Assembly: GCA_023253295.1 (NCBI GenBank)
Contig: JALRGZ010000338.1
Coordinates: 1 to 19,951 of the forward strand
Length of the DNA: 19,951 nucleotides
Reading direction: 5' to 3'
Source of the DNA: Flavobacterium sp.
Lineage (GTDB): Bacteria; Bacteroidota; Bacteroidia; Flavobacteriales; Flavobacteriaceae
Numbering within the stretch: the stretch's first letter is position 1; each line of letters starts with the position of its first letter. Both the position numbers and the translations under genes were made by a program. This document shows, in pieces, positions 1 to 9,358 of the stretch. The notes below the pieces were generated by a model. That model was not told where the DNA came from and ran no database searches. It was given only the letters and a program-made list of their open reading frames with translations.

Positions 1-1
1 C

Positions 2-226
2 TCGGATTATTATAGCCAATTGAGTAAAGAAGGTAAAGTTGCAAAAAATCCAAAAGGGCCTGATGTTCCTTACGATGAAAGAGGAGGAAATGAGAAAAAA
101 AGAGTACATCGTGGCGGTTCTTTTCTTTGTACTTCTGAATATTGTAGTCGCTATATGGTAGGAACCAGAGGGAATGGTGAAGTTCGATCACCAACCAATC
201 ATCTTGGTTTTAGATGTGTGAGATAA
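2..226 (+). CDS. Formylglycine-generating enzyme (sulfatase-modifying factor), C-terminal fragment
   Basis: This is the 3' end of a gene that starts before the window; the frame is open from base 2 to the TAA at 224-226, giving about 74 residues. The end matches the C-terminal signature of the FGE-sulfatase/SUMF1 fold: R-V-x-R-G-G-S-F-L-C, then a second Cys five residues later (codons at 128-130 and 143-145), then a Y-C-S-R-Y block, N-H-L-G-F-R-C. In characterised FGEs this C-x4-C pair is the copper-binding, catalytic cysteine pair that oxidises the sulfatase C-x-P-S-R cysteine to formylglycine with O2. It is co-directional with the regulator and the four Cys-type sulfatases downstream, so it is probably their maturase. 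Whether it has a signal peptide or extra domains cannot be seen. An in-frame TTG at base 20 is internal, not a start. Confidence 0.9.
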   Translation, partial: SDYYSQLSKEGKVAKNPKGPDVPYDERGGNEKKRVHRGGSFLCTSEYCSRYMVGTRGNGEVRSPTNHLGFRCVR

Positions 227-375
227 CATAAAATTATTTCAACATATAAATTTTGTTGTTAAAGTAAAGATGAAGTTTAACAAGCAAATTAATTACAAAA
301 AGCTAAGCTGACTCAATATGTAGTTTTTATTTGTATATTTAGTTGTAGAACTTTCTGGAGTTAATTTCTAAAAAA
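227..375. other. Intergenic region between FGE and HTCS genes
   Basis: These 149 bp are AT-rich and non-coding. I see no convincing intrinsic terminator after the FGE gene. A box TATATTTA at 334-341 matches seven of eight positions of the Bacteroidota -7 consensus (TAnnTTTG), but no TTG lies at the right distance upstream, so it is only a weak candidate for the regulator's own promoter. Confidence 0.3.
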
Positions 376-3300
376 ATGCAGATTTTGAATATTAAAACTT
401 ACCTATTTTCAGCTATTAGCATATTTTTTTACTGCGTTTCATCTGTAGCGCAAACAAATTTCGAATTTCAACAACTTGTAGGAGAAAATATCCCTGTTCA
501 AAGTATAACCTATGCTGTCAAGCAAGATAAAAGAGGGAACTTATGGATAGCTTCCGAGGAAGGGGTATTAAAAAACAATTCCAGAGTTTATAAAGTTTAT
601 AATAATTATAATGGTCTTCCTGAGAAATTAAATAATCGAATCAATCAATTATTTATTGATTCGAAAGAACAAATTTGGATTGGTCTTGAGAATGAAGTTT
701 GTAAATATGACAAAGACTTAGATGTTTTCAAAATTGTAAAATCCAATGTAAAAACAACTCCAGTTTCTGTTAAATGTTTTGTAGAGGATAAAAGTGGAAA
801 TATTTGGGTGGGCGCTGTGAACGGCTTGTGGAGAATTAATTCCAAAAATAATTTCCTGGAACAAATCGTTAAAACGCCAAATATTGATGCTTTATATAGT
901 TACAAAGACAAGTTGGTTTTTGGAACTGATAAGGGGCTGTTTTTGTATAAAACTAAAGAAAAGCAGTTACAGGGAATTACACTTAATTCTTCATCGTCCA
1001 ATATTACTTTTATTACTCAATTGGATAATTCTTTTATAATTGGAACCAAAAACGGGAAAATTTTAAAAAGTAATCTTGAATTAAAGCATATCAAAGCTAT
1101 TGAATTTAAAATAAGCAATAATGTTCCAATTAAGGATATTCTTAAAACGTCTTCTGAAATAATATATATTGCTACCGATGGTGATGGTTTGTACAAAGTA
1201 GATGCGTCTTTTAAAATAATAAATCATTTTAAAGAGGATGCTAACAGTGTGAATGCTATCACAAGTAATGGTATTTATGATGTAGAGTTAGGTAAAGAAA
1301 ATATTTTATGGATTGCCACTTATGGTGGAGGAATAAATTATTTGGATTCAAATAAATTACCTTTTCAAAAATTTCAGCACAGACTGAATTATTCAAATAG
1401 TATTGTTTCTAATTTTACGAGAGCTATTGCTAAGGATATAAATGGAAACTTATGGTTTGGAACAACCAAGGGAGTAAGTGTTTTTAATAAAAAGAATAAT
1501 AGTTGGAGACATCTCAATAATCTTTCTAATAAAGTTGATGGAACACAGGATATTGTTTTGGCTTTTCAGTCAGACAAGGAATATATGTGGGTTGGAACTT
1601 ATAATAATGGTTTGTTTAAGATTAATGTTAACACATTTAAAATTGAGTTCTACAATCAGATTTCAATTAAAGTTTATACTATTTTTAAAGATTCAAAAGC
1701 TAATATTTGGGTTGGCGGTATAGAAGGAGATTTGATTCAGATTAGTCCTAATAATCAAATTTCAAATTATCCAATAAGAACCATAAGAACTATAACTGAA
1801 ACTCATGATGGACTTATATTGGCAGCAGGGAAGAATGGAGTTTATGAAATCAATCCATTAAAAAAAGGATATAAATTAATTGATCCATTAAATCCAATCA
1901 AGAATGCTTTGGCTTATTCAACAATTAATTCTGTTTATGAAACAAAGAATGGGAATTTTGTTATAGGCAGTAATGGAGACGGCTTGTTGTTCTATAATCC
2001 TAAAACACAAAAAAATAAAAAATTAGCTATTGCTTCAGGAATGCCTTCGGATATTGTTCAGGGTATTATTGCGCTTAGTGATACTGATTTTTGGGTCAGT
2101 ACAACAAAAGGTTTGGCTCATGTTATTACAACTCCTAAGGATACAATAATTAATGTATTTGATAAAAAAGACGGATTAGCCAGTACCGAATTCAATTATG
2201 GAAGTTTTAAAAAGTTGAGTGACTCTCTCTTTGCATTTGGAGGTGTGGATGGAGTTACTTTATTTAATCCGTTTGAGATAAAATCTCAAAATTATAAACC
2301 CAAAATTGAATTTGAATCGTTTAAGATTTCAAATAGGGAAATTAAGGCAGGAGAAAAGCCTTTGTTTAAACATATAAACCAAACAAAATCTATATCATTG
2401 GAATACAATGAAAATTCTATAGAGATTAGCTTTACAGGTATTTCGCATAGTTCGGCTTCGAAGGTTAAATATTCTTGGAAATTAGATGGTTTTGATAAAG
2501 AATGGTCAACACCTAGTTTACAAACCATTGCTAATTATACTAATTTAAGTCCCGGTAGTTATACTTTTAGAGTCAAAGCTTATAATAAATATTCAGTTCC
2601 AGGAGAGGAAAGGGTATTGATGATTGAGGTTTTATCTCCTTGGTGGGCAACTGTTTATGCGTATATTTTTTATTTCTTAGTCTTAATAGGAATTGTTTTT
2701 GCTATTATCCATTTTACAAGTGTTATTATAAAGAATAAAAATGCCGATGAGCAAATTGATTTTTTTAATAACATTACACACGAAATCAAAACCCCTCTGA
2801 CTATATTGATTGCTTCTTTGGATAATGTTACTGAAAGTGCCGATTCGGGAGCAGAGTCAAAAAAAAGAATTAAAAGCACAGTCAAAAGAATCAATTCTCT
2901 TTTTGAACAAATGCTGAATTTTCAAAAAGTAACTTCAACCGATAATTTAGCATTAGATATTACCAGAATAGATTTAGAAAATCATATTCTTAAAAGAGTA
3001 AATAATTTTGCTCCATTAACAGAAGAAAAAAACATTGAGATTGTTGTTGATAATCAATGGGGTGAGTTACCTTATTATTTTGACAAAGATATATTTGATA
3101 AAATTCTCCTGAATTTAATTTCTAACTCTATAAAATATTCTTTTAAAGGAGGAAAAATAAGAGTTAATCTTTTTCAAACGGCTTCAAAATGGCTGAAAAT
3201 TGAAATTTCCGATGAAGGAATTGGAATTCCTCAAGACCAACAAAAATATATTTTGGAACGTTATTACAGAGCTCGAAATGTAATCAATAGTCAAAGTCCG

Positions 3301-4269
3301 GGAACAGGATTAGGATTAATGATGATTAAAAAATTATTAGACAAAACAGGAGGTACAATTAGTTTTGAAAGTGAAGAAAACAAAGGAACTACTTTTAGTA
3401 TTTTGTTGAAAAATTTTGAGCAGGAGTATAATAAAAAAATGATAACCCTCCAAAATACTCATAGTATTGATGTTGTTAATGAGCAATTAGGAATTGATGA
3501 ATTTAGTGATAGTAAGATATTAATTGTTGAAGATAATGATGAGTTAAGAACTGTATTGGTAAATACTTTGGGCGTTTATTTTCAAATTTACGAAGCACAT
3601 AATGGTAAAGAAGGTTTAGAAATTGCCTCACAAATTTTCCCGGATATTATCCTGACCGATTTAATTATGCCTGAAATGGATGGGATGCAAATGGCACGTC
3701 AATTAAAAGAAGATATCAATCTTAATCATATTCCGGTATTTATGCTTACCGTGTTGCAAAATTCGGAACAAAAATTAGAAAGTATAGAAACAGGTATTTC
3801 AGAATACATTGAGAAACCAATAGATACTCAGTTTTTATTAGCCAAAATGATTAACATCCTGAAATGGCAAAAAAAATTAAGAGATAAATATGTTCATGAC
3901 ACTGAAACCGATAATGCTTCTTTATTTAGAAATAAAAATGATCAGGAATTTTTAAAAAAATTAGAAGAAAAAGTATTAGAGAATATAGAAAACGAATTGT
4001 TTTCTGTTCATGATTTATCCGGAAGTTTCAATATGAGCCGAACGTCTCTTTATATGAAACTTAAAAACCTTGTAGATCTTTCCCCTCAGGATTTTATAAT
4101 TCATACTAAGTTAAAATATGCTAAAAAGCTTTTGATTGAAGGAGAATATAATATCAAAGAAATAGCCTATCGATCTGGTTTTTCAAATCCAAAATACTTT
4201 AGTACTTCCTTTAAGAAGTTTTATGATACTACGCCTAGTGCATTTTTGGAAAGTTTAAAAAAAGAGTAG
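376..4269 (+). CDS. Hybrid two-component system regulator (HTCS) of the PUL
   Basis: A 1297-residue one-protein sensor and transcription factor. Domains in order: signal peptide (cleavage likely after A25, S-V-A|Q); periplasmic beta-propellers built from repeats of the type G-N-[LI]-W-[IV]-G (roughly residues 30-670); a Y_Y_Y domain (about 690-752); one membrane helix (about 758-784); HisKA with phospho-acceptor H802 in the motif N-I-T-H-E-I-K-T-P; HATPase_c with N-box N917, G1 box D946-E-G-I-G and G2 box G976-T-G-L-G-L; receiver with acidic pair E1052/D1053, phospho-acceptor D1095 and K1147; and a C-terminal AraC-type double helix-turn-helix (about 1200-1290). All key catalytic residues are present, so it should be active. 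HTCS proteins typically bind an oligosaccharide in the periplasm and activate the neighbouring susC operon. A terminator follows directly, so it is probably transcribed apart from susC. Confidence 0.96.
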   Translation: MQILNIKTYLFSAISIFFYCVSSVAQTNFEFQQLVGENIPVQSITYAVKQDKRGNLWIASEEGVLKNNSRVYKVYNNYNGLPEKLNNRINQLFIDSKEQIWIGLENEVCKYDKDLDVFKIVKSNVKTTPVSVKCFVEDKSGNIWVGAVNGLWRINSKNNFLEQIVKTPNIDALYSYKDKLVFGTDKGLFLYKTKEKQLQGITLNSSSSNITFITQLDNSFIIGTKNGKILKSNLELKHIKAIEFKISNNVPIKDILKTSSEIIYIATDGDGLYKVDASFKIINHFKEDANSVNAITSNGIYDVELGKENILWIATYGGGINYLDSNKLPFQKFQHRLNYSNSIVSNFTRAIAKDINGNLWFGTTKGVSVFNKKNNSWRHLNNLSNKVDGTQDIVLAFQSDKEYMWVGTYNNGLFKINVNTFKIEFYNQISIKVYTIFKDSKANIWVGGIEGDLIQISPNNQISNYPIRTIRTITETHDGLILAAGKNGVYEINPLKKGYKLIDPLNPIKNALAYSTINSVYETKNGNFVIGSNGDGLLFYNPKTQKNKKLAIASGMPSDIVQGIIALSDTDFWVSTTKGLAHVITTPKDTIINVFDKKDGLASTEFNYGSFKKLSDSLFAFGGVDGVTLFNPFEIKSQNYKPKIEFESFKISNREIKAGEKPLFKHINQTKSISLEYNENSIEISFTGISHSSASKVKYSWKLDGFDKEWSTPSLQTIANYTNLSPGSYTFRVKAYNKYSVPGEERVLMIEVLSPWWATVYAYIFYFLVLIGIVFAIIHFTSVIIKNKNADEQIDFFNNITHEIKTPLTILIASLDNVTESADSGAESKKRIKSTVKRINSLFEQMLNFQKVTSTDNLALDITRIDLENHILKRVNNFAPLTEEKNIEIVVDNQWGELPYYFDKDIFDKILLNLISNSIKYSFKGGKIRVNLFQTASKWLKIEISDEGIGIPQDQQKYILERYYRARNVINSQSPGTGLGLMMIKKLLDKTGGTISFESEENKGTTFSILLKNFEQEYNKKMITLQNTHSIDVVNEQLGIDEFSDSKILIVEDNDELRTVLVNTLGVYFQIYEAHNGKEGLEIASQIFPDIILTDLIMPEMDGMQMARQLKEDINLNHIPVFMLTVLQNSEQKLESIETGISEYIEKPIDTQFLLAKMINILKWQKKLRDKYVHDTETDNASLFRNKNDQEFLKKLEEKVLENIENELFSVHDLSGSFNMSRTSLYMKLKNLVDLSPQDFIIHTKLKYAKKLLIEGEYNIKEIAYRSGFSNPKYFSTSFKKFYDTTPSAFLESLKKE

Positions 4270-4279
4270 TTATGTTTTA

Positions 4280-4322
4280 AGCCGTTTTTGTATTTTAATA
4301 TATAAAAACGGCTATTTTTTTT
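4280..4322 (+). terminator. Intrinsic terminator after the HTCS gene
   Basis: A perfect 10-bp inverted repeat, AGCCGTTTTT at 4280-4289 and AAAAACGGCT at 4304-4313, encloses a 14-nt loop and is followed after one A by eight consecutive T (4315-4322). It begins 11 bp after the HTCS stop codon. The A/T part of the stem makes it partly symmetric, but nothing converges on it from the right, so it works for the HTCS transcript and separates the regulator from the structural operon. Confidence 0.88.
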
Positions 4323-4458
4323 GTATAATTTATTTTTACTGTTGTTTTTTTGATAAATATCATAGGGTTTGACGATAATTAGACCTTTTGTGATGGTTTT
4401 TGCAACCTCTTCTAGGGGGTAAATAACGAATTTAGCATAAACTTAATTGACAAAAATT
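4323..4458 (+). promoter_or_regulatory. susC leader: presumed operon promoter and HTCS target region
   Basis: The first gene of the operon is preceded by 136 bp between a terminator and the susC ATG, so the operon promoter and the HTCS binding site must lie here unless transcription reads through. The best promoter candidate is TTG at 4342-4344, 18 bp, then TAGGGTTTG at 4363-4371. This resembles the Bacteroidota -33/-7 pattern but has one extra base in the -7 box, so it is not an exact match. TAGGG recurs at 4413-4417, exactly 50 bp downstream, which could be chance. The location is well supported; the exact boxes are not. Confidence 0.35.
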
Positions 4459-7400
4459 ATGAACCAAACCAAATTATTACTGATTTTAATTTTGTTCCCT
4501 GCTTTTTTGTTTGCACAAAGAACATTAAAAGGTACTATTTTAGATGAGAATAAAATGCCTCTTCCGGGAGCTACTATTCAAATACAGGGAACAACAAAAG
4601 GAACCACAACTAATCTTGATGGAGCATTTTCCATCTCGATAGAAAAAACACCGGTAACAATCTCTATAAGCTATATTGGATATGTTACTAAAGAAATAGA
4701 CATTTACAATCAGGTAGAAATTGAAGTTGAATTAAAAGAAAGCAAAAACCAATTGGACGAAGTTATCGTCATTGGTTATGGCTCTGTTAAAAAGAAAGAT
4801 TTAACCGGAGCTGTTTCATCAATAAAAACTACCGATGATATTTCGCAGCAATCAAAAGGAATTGAAGAAATTATTAAAGGAAGAGCCGCAGGTGTACAAG
4901 TAACTGCAAATGGGGCGGAGCCGGGAGCAACTAATTCCATTAAAATTAGAGGAGTTAGTAGTTTAACTGGAAATTCAGAACCATTATATGTTATTGACGG
5001 TATTATTGTAAGTTCGGCAACTGAGGATACGGGGAATCCTTTAACGGGATTTACAGCTCCTCAAGGTGGAGGAATTCCGGGGGTGAATCCTCAGGATATT
5101 GATAATATAGAAATTTTAAAAGATGCTTCGGCAACAGCCATCTACGGTTCAAGAGCTGCAAACGGTGTAGTGATTGTAACCACCAAAAAAGGGAAAAGAG
5201 GAGTTGCTAAATTTAATTTTACTAACTCTTTAGGAATTGGAAAAGTCGTTAGAAATATTGAAGTGTTAGGAACAAAAGATTATGCCGAATACCAAAATAA
5301 AATGAAAGTGGTATTAGGGCAGCAAGAATCTTATACAATTAATTCTGATGGGACAATTTATACCACCGGAACAACACCTACACAAGTAAATGGAATTGAT
5401 TGGGCAGACGATACGTATAGAACTTCAATTGTTAAAAAAAGCAGGTTGTCTGTATCAGGAGGAGGAGATAAAGGGAATTATTATATTTCCGGAGGATTGA
5501 CTAGTAATCAAGGGACTTTTCCTAATGCACTGGCTAAATCTACAGATTTCAATTTTAACTTAAATCAGGATTTAACAGACAGACTTAAATTAGGAACTAA
5601 GATTTCGGCTAATTATACTGAATTAAATTCGTCCAAAGGGCCTGATGAAAATGGTTCGTCTAATTCAAGTATGGTGCGTCAGGTTTTGCAAGCTGCTCCT
5701 ATCTTAAACCTTGCTATTAATAATCAAAATCTTGCTGACGTAAGTGATTTTCTTGATGGTCCTCGCGCATGGAAAGAAGATTATGATGATAATGCACAGG
5801 ATATTAGAATCCTTGGAGCATTGACATTAGATTATAAAATATCAAAATCCTTTAGCTACAGATTAGTTTTCGGTAGTGATTACAGATCTAAAAACAGAAG
5901 TTTTTGGTATGGAACTTCTTTATTAAGAGGTAAAAATGCTAATGGAGAAGCTGGAATTACTACCCTGGATCGTTTTAGATATAATGTAGATAATACGTTA
6001 ATGTATAAAAAGAATTTTGGAAAAAACCACAAAATTGATGCAACAGCCGGATTTATCATTGACAAAACCAGTATCAAGACTACACAATACTCAGCTACCA
6101 ATTTTGCAGATAAATCATTAAGAGCAGATGGTATTTCATTTGCAGGTTCTTATACTCCTTTGATTTTAGCCAGTGAATATCCAAATTTAGCATCGTTTAT
6201 CGGACGTTTAAATTATACTTTATTCAATAGGTATTTGTTTACAGCAACTTTTAGAGCAGATGGAAGTACAAAATTTGCCGATGGAAATAAATGGGGATAT
6301 TTCCCTGCTTTCTCTTTTGCCTGGAAAATTAGTGATGAATCTTTCTTGAAAGGTAAAGAGACCCTTTCAAATTTAAAATTACGATTAGGATACGGACAGG
6401 TAGGAAATCAAAATATAGCTTCATATAGAACTTTAAGGCTTTTTTCAAGACCTAATTCGTCATTAGCAGATGCTAATGGTGGTAGTTTAGTTGCGGTTGT
6501 TCCAACAAGTTTAGACAATGCTGCTTTAAAATGGGAAACAGCCATTCAATATAATGCAGGAATCGATTTTGGTTTTTTCAATGATCGTTTAACAGGTACT
6601 GTTGATGCATATTATAAAACCAGTGCTGATTTATTACTAAATTCAGATATTCCTGATTCTTCCGGATTTGATATTTTAACTTCTAATAAAGGAAATATAG
6701 ATAACAGAGGGGTTGAACTTTCTTTGAATGCAAATATTGTTAAAACAAAAGATTGGAACTGGTCTCTTTTTGGAAATATTTCATACAACAGAAATAAAAT
6801 AGGAACTTTAGGAACCTTGCCAACAGAATTTGGAAGTTTGGGTAATATAGTTGCTTTTTCGGGAACGCAGGTTTCAGGAGGTACTTATTTTAAACAACCG
6901 GCTAACATTTTTATTGAAGGAAAACAGGTTGGATTGTTTTATGGGTTTCAAACACAGGGGATTATTAGAACCAATGAAGAATTAACTGCAACTTCATCAG
7001 GAGATCCATTGAAATTTAGAGGTACTGATATGAGAGTTGGAGACGTCTATTTTGTGGATAAAAATGGTGATGGTGATATTACTGATGCCGACAAAACAAT
7101 TATTGGTAATCCAAATCCTGATTTTACTTATGGTTTTGGTTCTACTTTAGAACATAAGAATTTTTCTTTAAGCGTTATGTTTAATGGAGTATATGGAAAC
7201 CAAATTGCTAATGGAAATTTCCTGGAATTAGGTTATGCTAACAATACTACTAATAATGTTATTGTTCCGGCTTATAAAGATGCTTTTGATCCGGTAACCA
7301 ATCCAAATGGTTCTTATCCAAATGTTGGAGTTGGAGGTTATGGAGCTAATTATACAACAGAATTTAATGACCGTATGGTAGAAGATGGAAGTTTTTTAAG

Positions 7401-7626
7401 ATTAAGCTATGTTACATTAGGTTATGATGTTCCAATTAAAAATACTTCATTTATTAATAGCTTAAAATTATCATTGTCTGGTCAGAACTTATGGTTGTTA
7501 ACTAAATATAAAGGTTTTGATCCTGAGGTTAATAGTTTTTCTTTTGATCCTACCAGAGCAGGAATTGATTGGGGTTCATTCCCAAATCAACGAACATTTA
7601 CAATGGGCTTAAATGTAACATTCTAA
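4459..7626 (+). CDS. susC: SusC-like TonB-dependent outer-membrane oligosaccharide transporter
   Basis: A 1055-residue SusC/RagA-family receptor that imports oligosaccharides through the outer membrane using TonB energy. I chose the ATG at 4459 over an in-frame TTG at 4447 because it gives a clean signal peptide ending F-L-F-A|Q (residues 1-20). After it come a carboxypeptidase-D regulatory-like beta-sandwich (about 21-98, with P-G-A-T-I-Q and a typical S-Y-I-G-Y-V segment), the SusC signature D-E-V-I-V-I-G-Y-G (about 100-108), the plug domain (about 110-246, including L-Y-V-I-D-G and I-E-I-L-K-D-A-S-A-T-A-I-Y-G-S-R), and a long beta-barrel ending in Phe as expected for an outer-membrane protein. 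The length is normal for the family. It is the first gene of the operon and lies 12 bp before susD. The symbol denotes family membership, not starch specificity. Confidence 0.96.
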   Translation: MNQTKLLLILILFPAFLFAQRTLKGTILDENKMPLPGATIQIQGTTKGTTTNLDGAFSISIEKTPVTISISYIGYVTKEIDIYNQVEIEVELKESKNQLDEVIVIGYGSVKKKDLTGAVSSIKTTDDISQQSKGIEEIIKGRAAGVQVTANGAEPGATNSIKIRGVSSLTGNSEPLYVIDGIIVSSATEDTGNPLTGFTAPQGGGIPGVNPQDIDNIEILKDASATAIYGSRAANGVVIVTTKKGKRGVAKFNFTNSLGIGKVVRNIEVLGTKDYAEYQNKMKVVLGQQESYTINSDGTIYTTGTTPTQVNGIDWADDTYRTSIVKKSRLSVSGGGDKGNYYISGGLTSNQGTFPNALAKSTDFNFNLNQDLTDRLKLGTKISANYTELNSSKGPDENGSSNSSMVRQVLQAAPILNLAINNQNLADVSDFLDGPRAWKEDYDDNAQDIRILGALTLDYKISKSFSYRLVFGSDYRSKNRSFWYGTSLLRGKNANGEAGITTLDRFRYNVDNTLMYKKNFGKNHKIDATAGFIIDKTSIKTTQYSATNFADKSLRADGISFAGSYTPLILASEYPNLASFIGRLNYTLFNRYLFTATFRADGSTKFADGNKWGYFPAFSFAWKISDESFLKGKETLSNLKLRLGYGQVGNQNIASYRTLRLFSRPNSSLADANGGSLVAVVPTSLDNAALKWETAIQYNAGIDFGFFNDRLTGTVDAYYKTSADLLLNSDIPDSSGFDILTSNKGNIDNRGVELSLNANIVKTKDWNWSLFGNISYNRNKIGTLGTLPTEFGSLGNIVAFSGTQVSGGTYFKQPANIFIEGKQVGLFYGFQTQGIIRTNEELTATSSGDPLKFRGTDMRVGDVYFVDKNGDGDITDADKTIIGNPNPDFTYGFGSTLEHKNFSLSVMFNGVYGNQIANGNFLELGYANNTTNNVIVPAYKDAFDPVTNPNGSYPNVGVGGYGANYTTEFNDRMVEDGSFLRLSYVTLGYDVPIKNTSFINSLKLSLSGQNLWLLTKYKGFDPEVNSFSFDPTRAGIDWGSFPNQRTFTMGLNVTF

Positions 7627-7638
7627 AAAAAATTAACG

Positions 7639-9342
7639 ATGAAAAATTCAATCCAAAAAATAAGATTTTTAGCATTTTTTATGATGTCGCTAGCTTTTGT
7701 TAGTTGCAATGATTTGCTAACAGATACACCGGAAAATCAATACGATGAAACACAGGTTTTTTCAACTGCAGAAGGAGTAGAAACAGCTGTAAACGGAATG
7801 TATTATCAGTTACAGGGTTATGATTATTATGGTGCCCGACTCAGATTGTTATTATGGCCGCATTCAGGTAAATATTTTTCCAGACAGGGAGCCAATTTAG
7901 ATGCCAATAAATTAGATGTGACTAATAATAACATCAATTTAGGTGCTTTATGGTTAGGAATGTATCAGACAATTAACCAAATTAATACAGTGATTTTAAA
8001 TGTAGAAGGAAGTGAACTCAGCAATAAAGATACTTCTTTAGGACAGGCTTATTTTCTAAGAGCAGTTGTTTATTTCGATTTGGTACGTATGTTTGAAGAG
8101 GTTCCTATCAGAACATTGCCAACTACTAATAACGATATTCATATTGCCAAAAGTTCTAAAGAACAATTGTATAATTTAATTATCAGTGATTTAAAAAAGG
8201 CTGCCGATTTATTACCGGACAGAGGAGAATATATTGCAGGCAGACCTTTGAAATATGCAGCTAATGCATATTTGGCTAAAGTTTATATCACCTTAGCAGG
8301 AGAAAATAGTGCAACGGTAAAAGTGGCTGATTTTAATCCTGTTACCGAGTCTGAAATAACTGCAACTTCAATTACTAATTTTTGGGAAGCTGCCAAAACG
8401 GAATTAGATTTCGTAATTAACAATGGAGGTTATGCTTTGACAGCAACTTATGCCGATTTGTTTAAGGAAGAAAACAGAAATACTTCTGAATCTATTTTTG
8501 AATTGCAATATGGACATACAGGTTCTGCCAGAACAAATGATATCGTAAGAGACGTAGTATTATCAGATCATTCTAGTGTTCCTAAAGGGATTAGTACTTT
8601 TGGACGTATCCTTCCAAACAAAGAAATGTTTAGTGATCATATTATTCAGTATTCAGGAATAACTTTAACCAATACGAACTCTGCAACTTATAATGGTGCT
8701 GTATATTGGAAAGCAGGAGCAGCTGCAAATGTGGTTACTTTAAATAATGCAGTAGCTGATCCCAGAATCAATGTTACTTATGTTTACAATAACTATGTAA
8801 AAACTTCGAATGGCGCTACACAAAATCTTTTTCCAAGACAAAAAACAGGAAATTTTGCTTATGCAGCACTAAATAAATATGGAGATATGACTTATGACGG
8901 AACGACAACTTTTAGAAATCTTATTTTATTGCGTTATGCGGATATTTTATTACTAAGAGCTGAAGTTGAAAATGAATTAAATGGTCCTGCAGCTGCTTAT
9001 GCTTTTGTGAATCAAGTATTGTTAAGAGCAAGAACTACTGCAACAGGAACTACGACCCAACCAGCAGATTGGACTAGTACTAATGTGCCAACACAAGAGG
9101 TTTTCCGAGAAAGAATTATGAAAGAACGTGAGTACGAACTGAATGGAGAAGGTCACGAATGGTTTGATATGAGAAGAAGAGGTTTAGGACGTTTTCAGGA
9201 ACAAATCAATCATCATAATGATGCTATAACTTTTTATGGAACTCAGGGTAATCAGGACTTAATATTTACCAATGTGGAAACTGAACTTAAAATACCAATT
9301 CCATTATCAGAGATCGCAACCAATAATTTGATAAACGAATAA
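7639..9342 (+). CDS. susD: SusD/RagB-like surface glycan-binding lipoprotein
   Basis: A 567-residue SusD-family lipoprotein that forms the lid over SusC and binds glycan at the cell surface. The signal peptide ends in lipobox F-V-S-C with lipidated C23. The next residues, N-D-L-L-T-D, include acidic residues near the lipid anchor, in keeping with surface export signals described in Bacteroidota. Family marks seen are the central Y-F-L-R-A-x2-Y-F-D-L-V-R helix (about 137-150) and the C-terminal R-E-Y-E-L-N-G-E-G-H-E-W-F-D-M-R-R-R-G block (about 497-516). The gene is the direct partner of the upstream susC, 12 bp away, and is followed 16 bp later by the GH3 gene. Sequence alone does not reveal its glycan. 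Confidence 0.95.
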   Translation: MKNSIQKIRFLAFFMMSLAFVSCNDLLTDTPENQYDETQVFSTAEGVETAVNGMYYQLQGYDYYGARLRLLLWPHSGKYFSRQGANLDANKLDVTNNNINLGALWLGMYQTINQINTVILNVEGSELSNKDTSLGQAYFLRAVVYFDLVRMFEEVPIRTLPTTNNDIHIAKSSKEQLYNLIISDLKKAADLLPDRGEYIAGRPLKYAANAYLAKVYITLAGENSATVKVADFNPVTESEITATSITNFWEAAKTELDFVINNGGYALTATYADLFKEENRNTSESIFELQYGHTGSARTNDIVRDVVLSDHSSVPKGISTFGRILPNKEMFSDHIIQYSGITLTNTNSATYNGAVYWKAGAAANVVTLNNAVADPRINVTYVYNNYVKTSNGATQNLFPRQKTGNFAYAALNKYGDMTYDGTTTFRNLILLRYADILLLRAEVENELNGPAAAYAFVNQVLLRARTTATGTTTQPADWTSTNVPTQEVFRERIMKEREYELNGEGHEWFDMRRRGLGRFQEQINHHNDAITFYGTQGNQDLIFTNVETELKIPIPLSEIATNNLINE

Positions 9343-9358
9343 AATAAAACAATTTTTT

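Noticed and set aside
227..260. Possible terminator after the FGE gene from a CAAC/GTTG pairing.
   Set aside because: A four-base stem around an 11-nt loop is too weak and has no T-run.
645..845. Reverse-strand open frames inside the HTCS, susC, GH3 and sulfatase genes.
   Set aside because: They lie antisense to genes with strong domain evidence, lack recognisable motifs and are typical of AT-rich coding sequence.
4363..4417. TAGGG repeated exactly 50 bp apart in the susC leader (4363-4367 and 4413-4417), as a possible HTCS operator pair.
   Set aside because: Only five identical bases, with poor similarity around them; expected by chance in a short region, so it is mentioned only within the leader entry.
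4447..4458. In-frame TTG upstream start for susC, adding four residues.
   Set aside because: The ATG at 4459 gives a standard signal peptide, and TTG starts are uncommon in this group; the extra residues add nothing recognisable.
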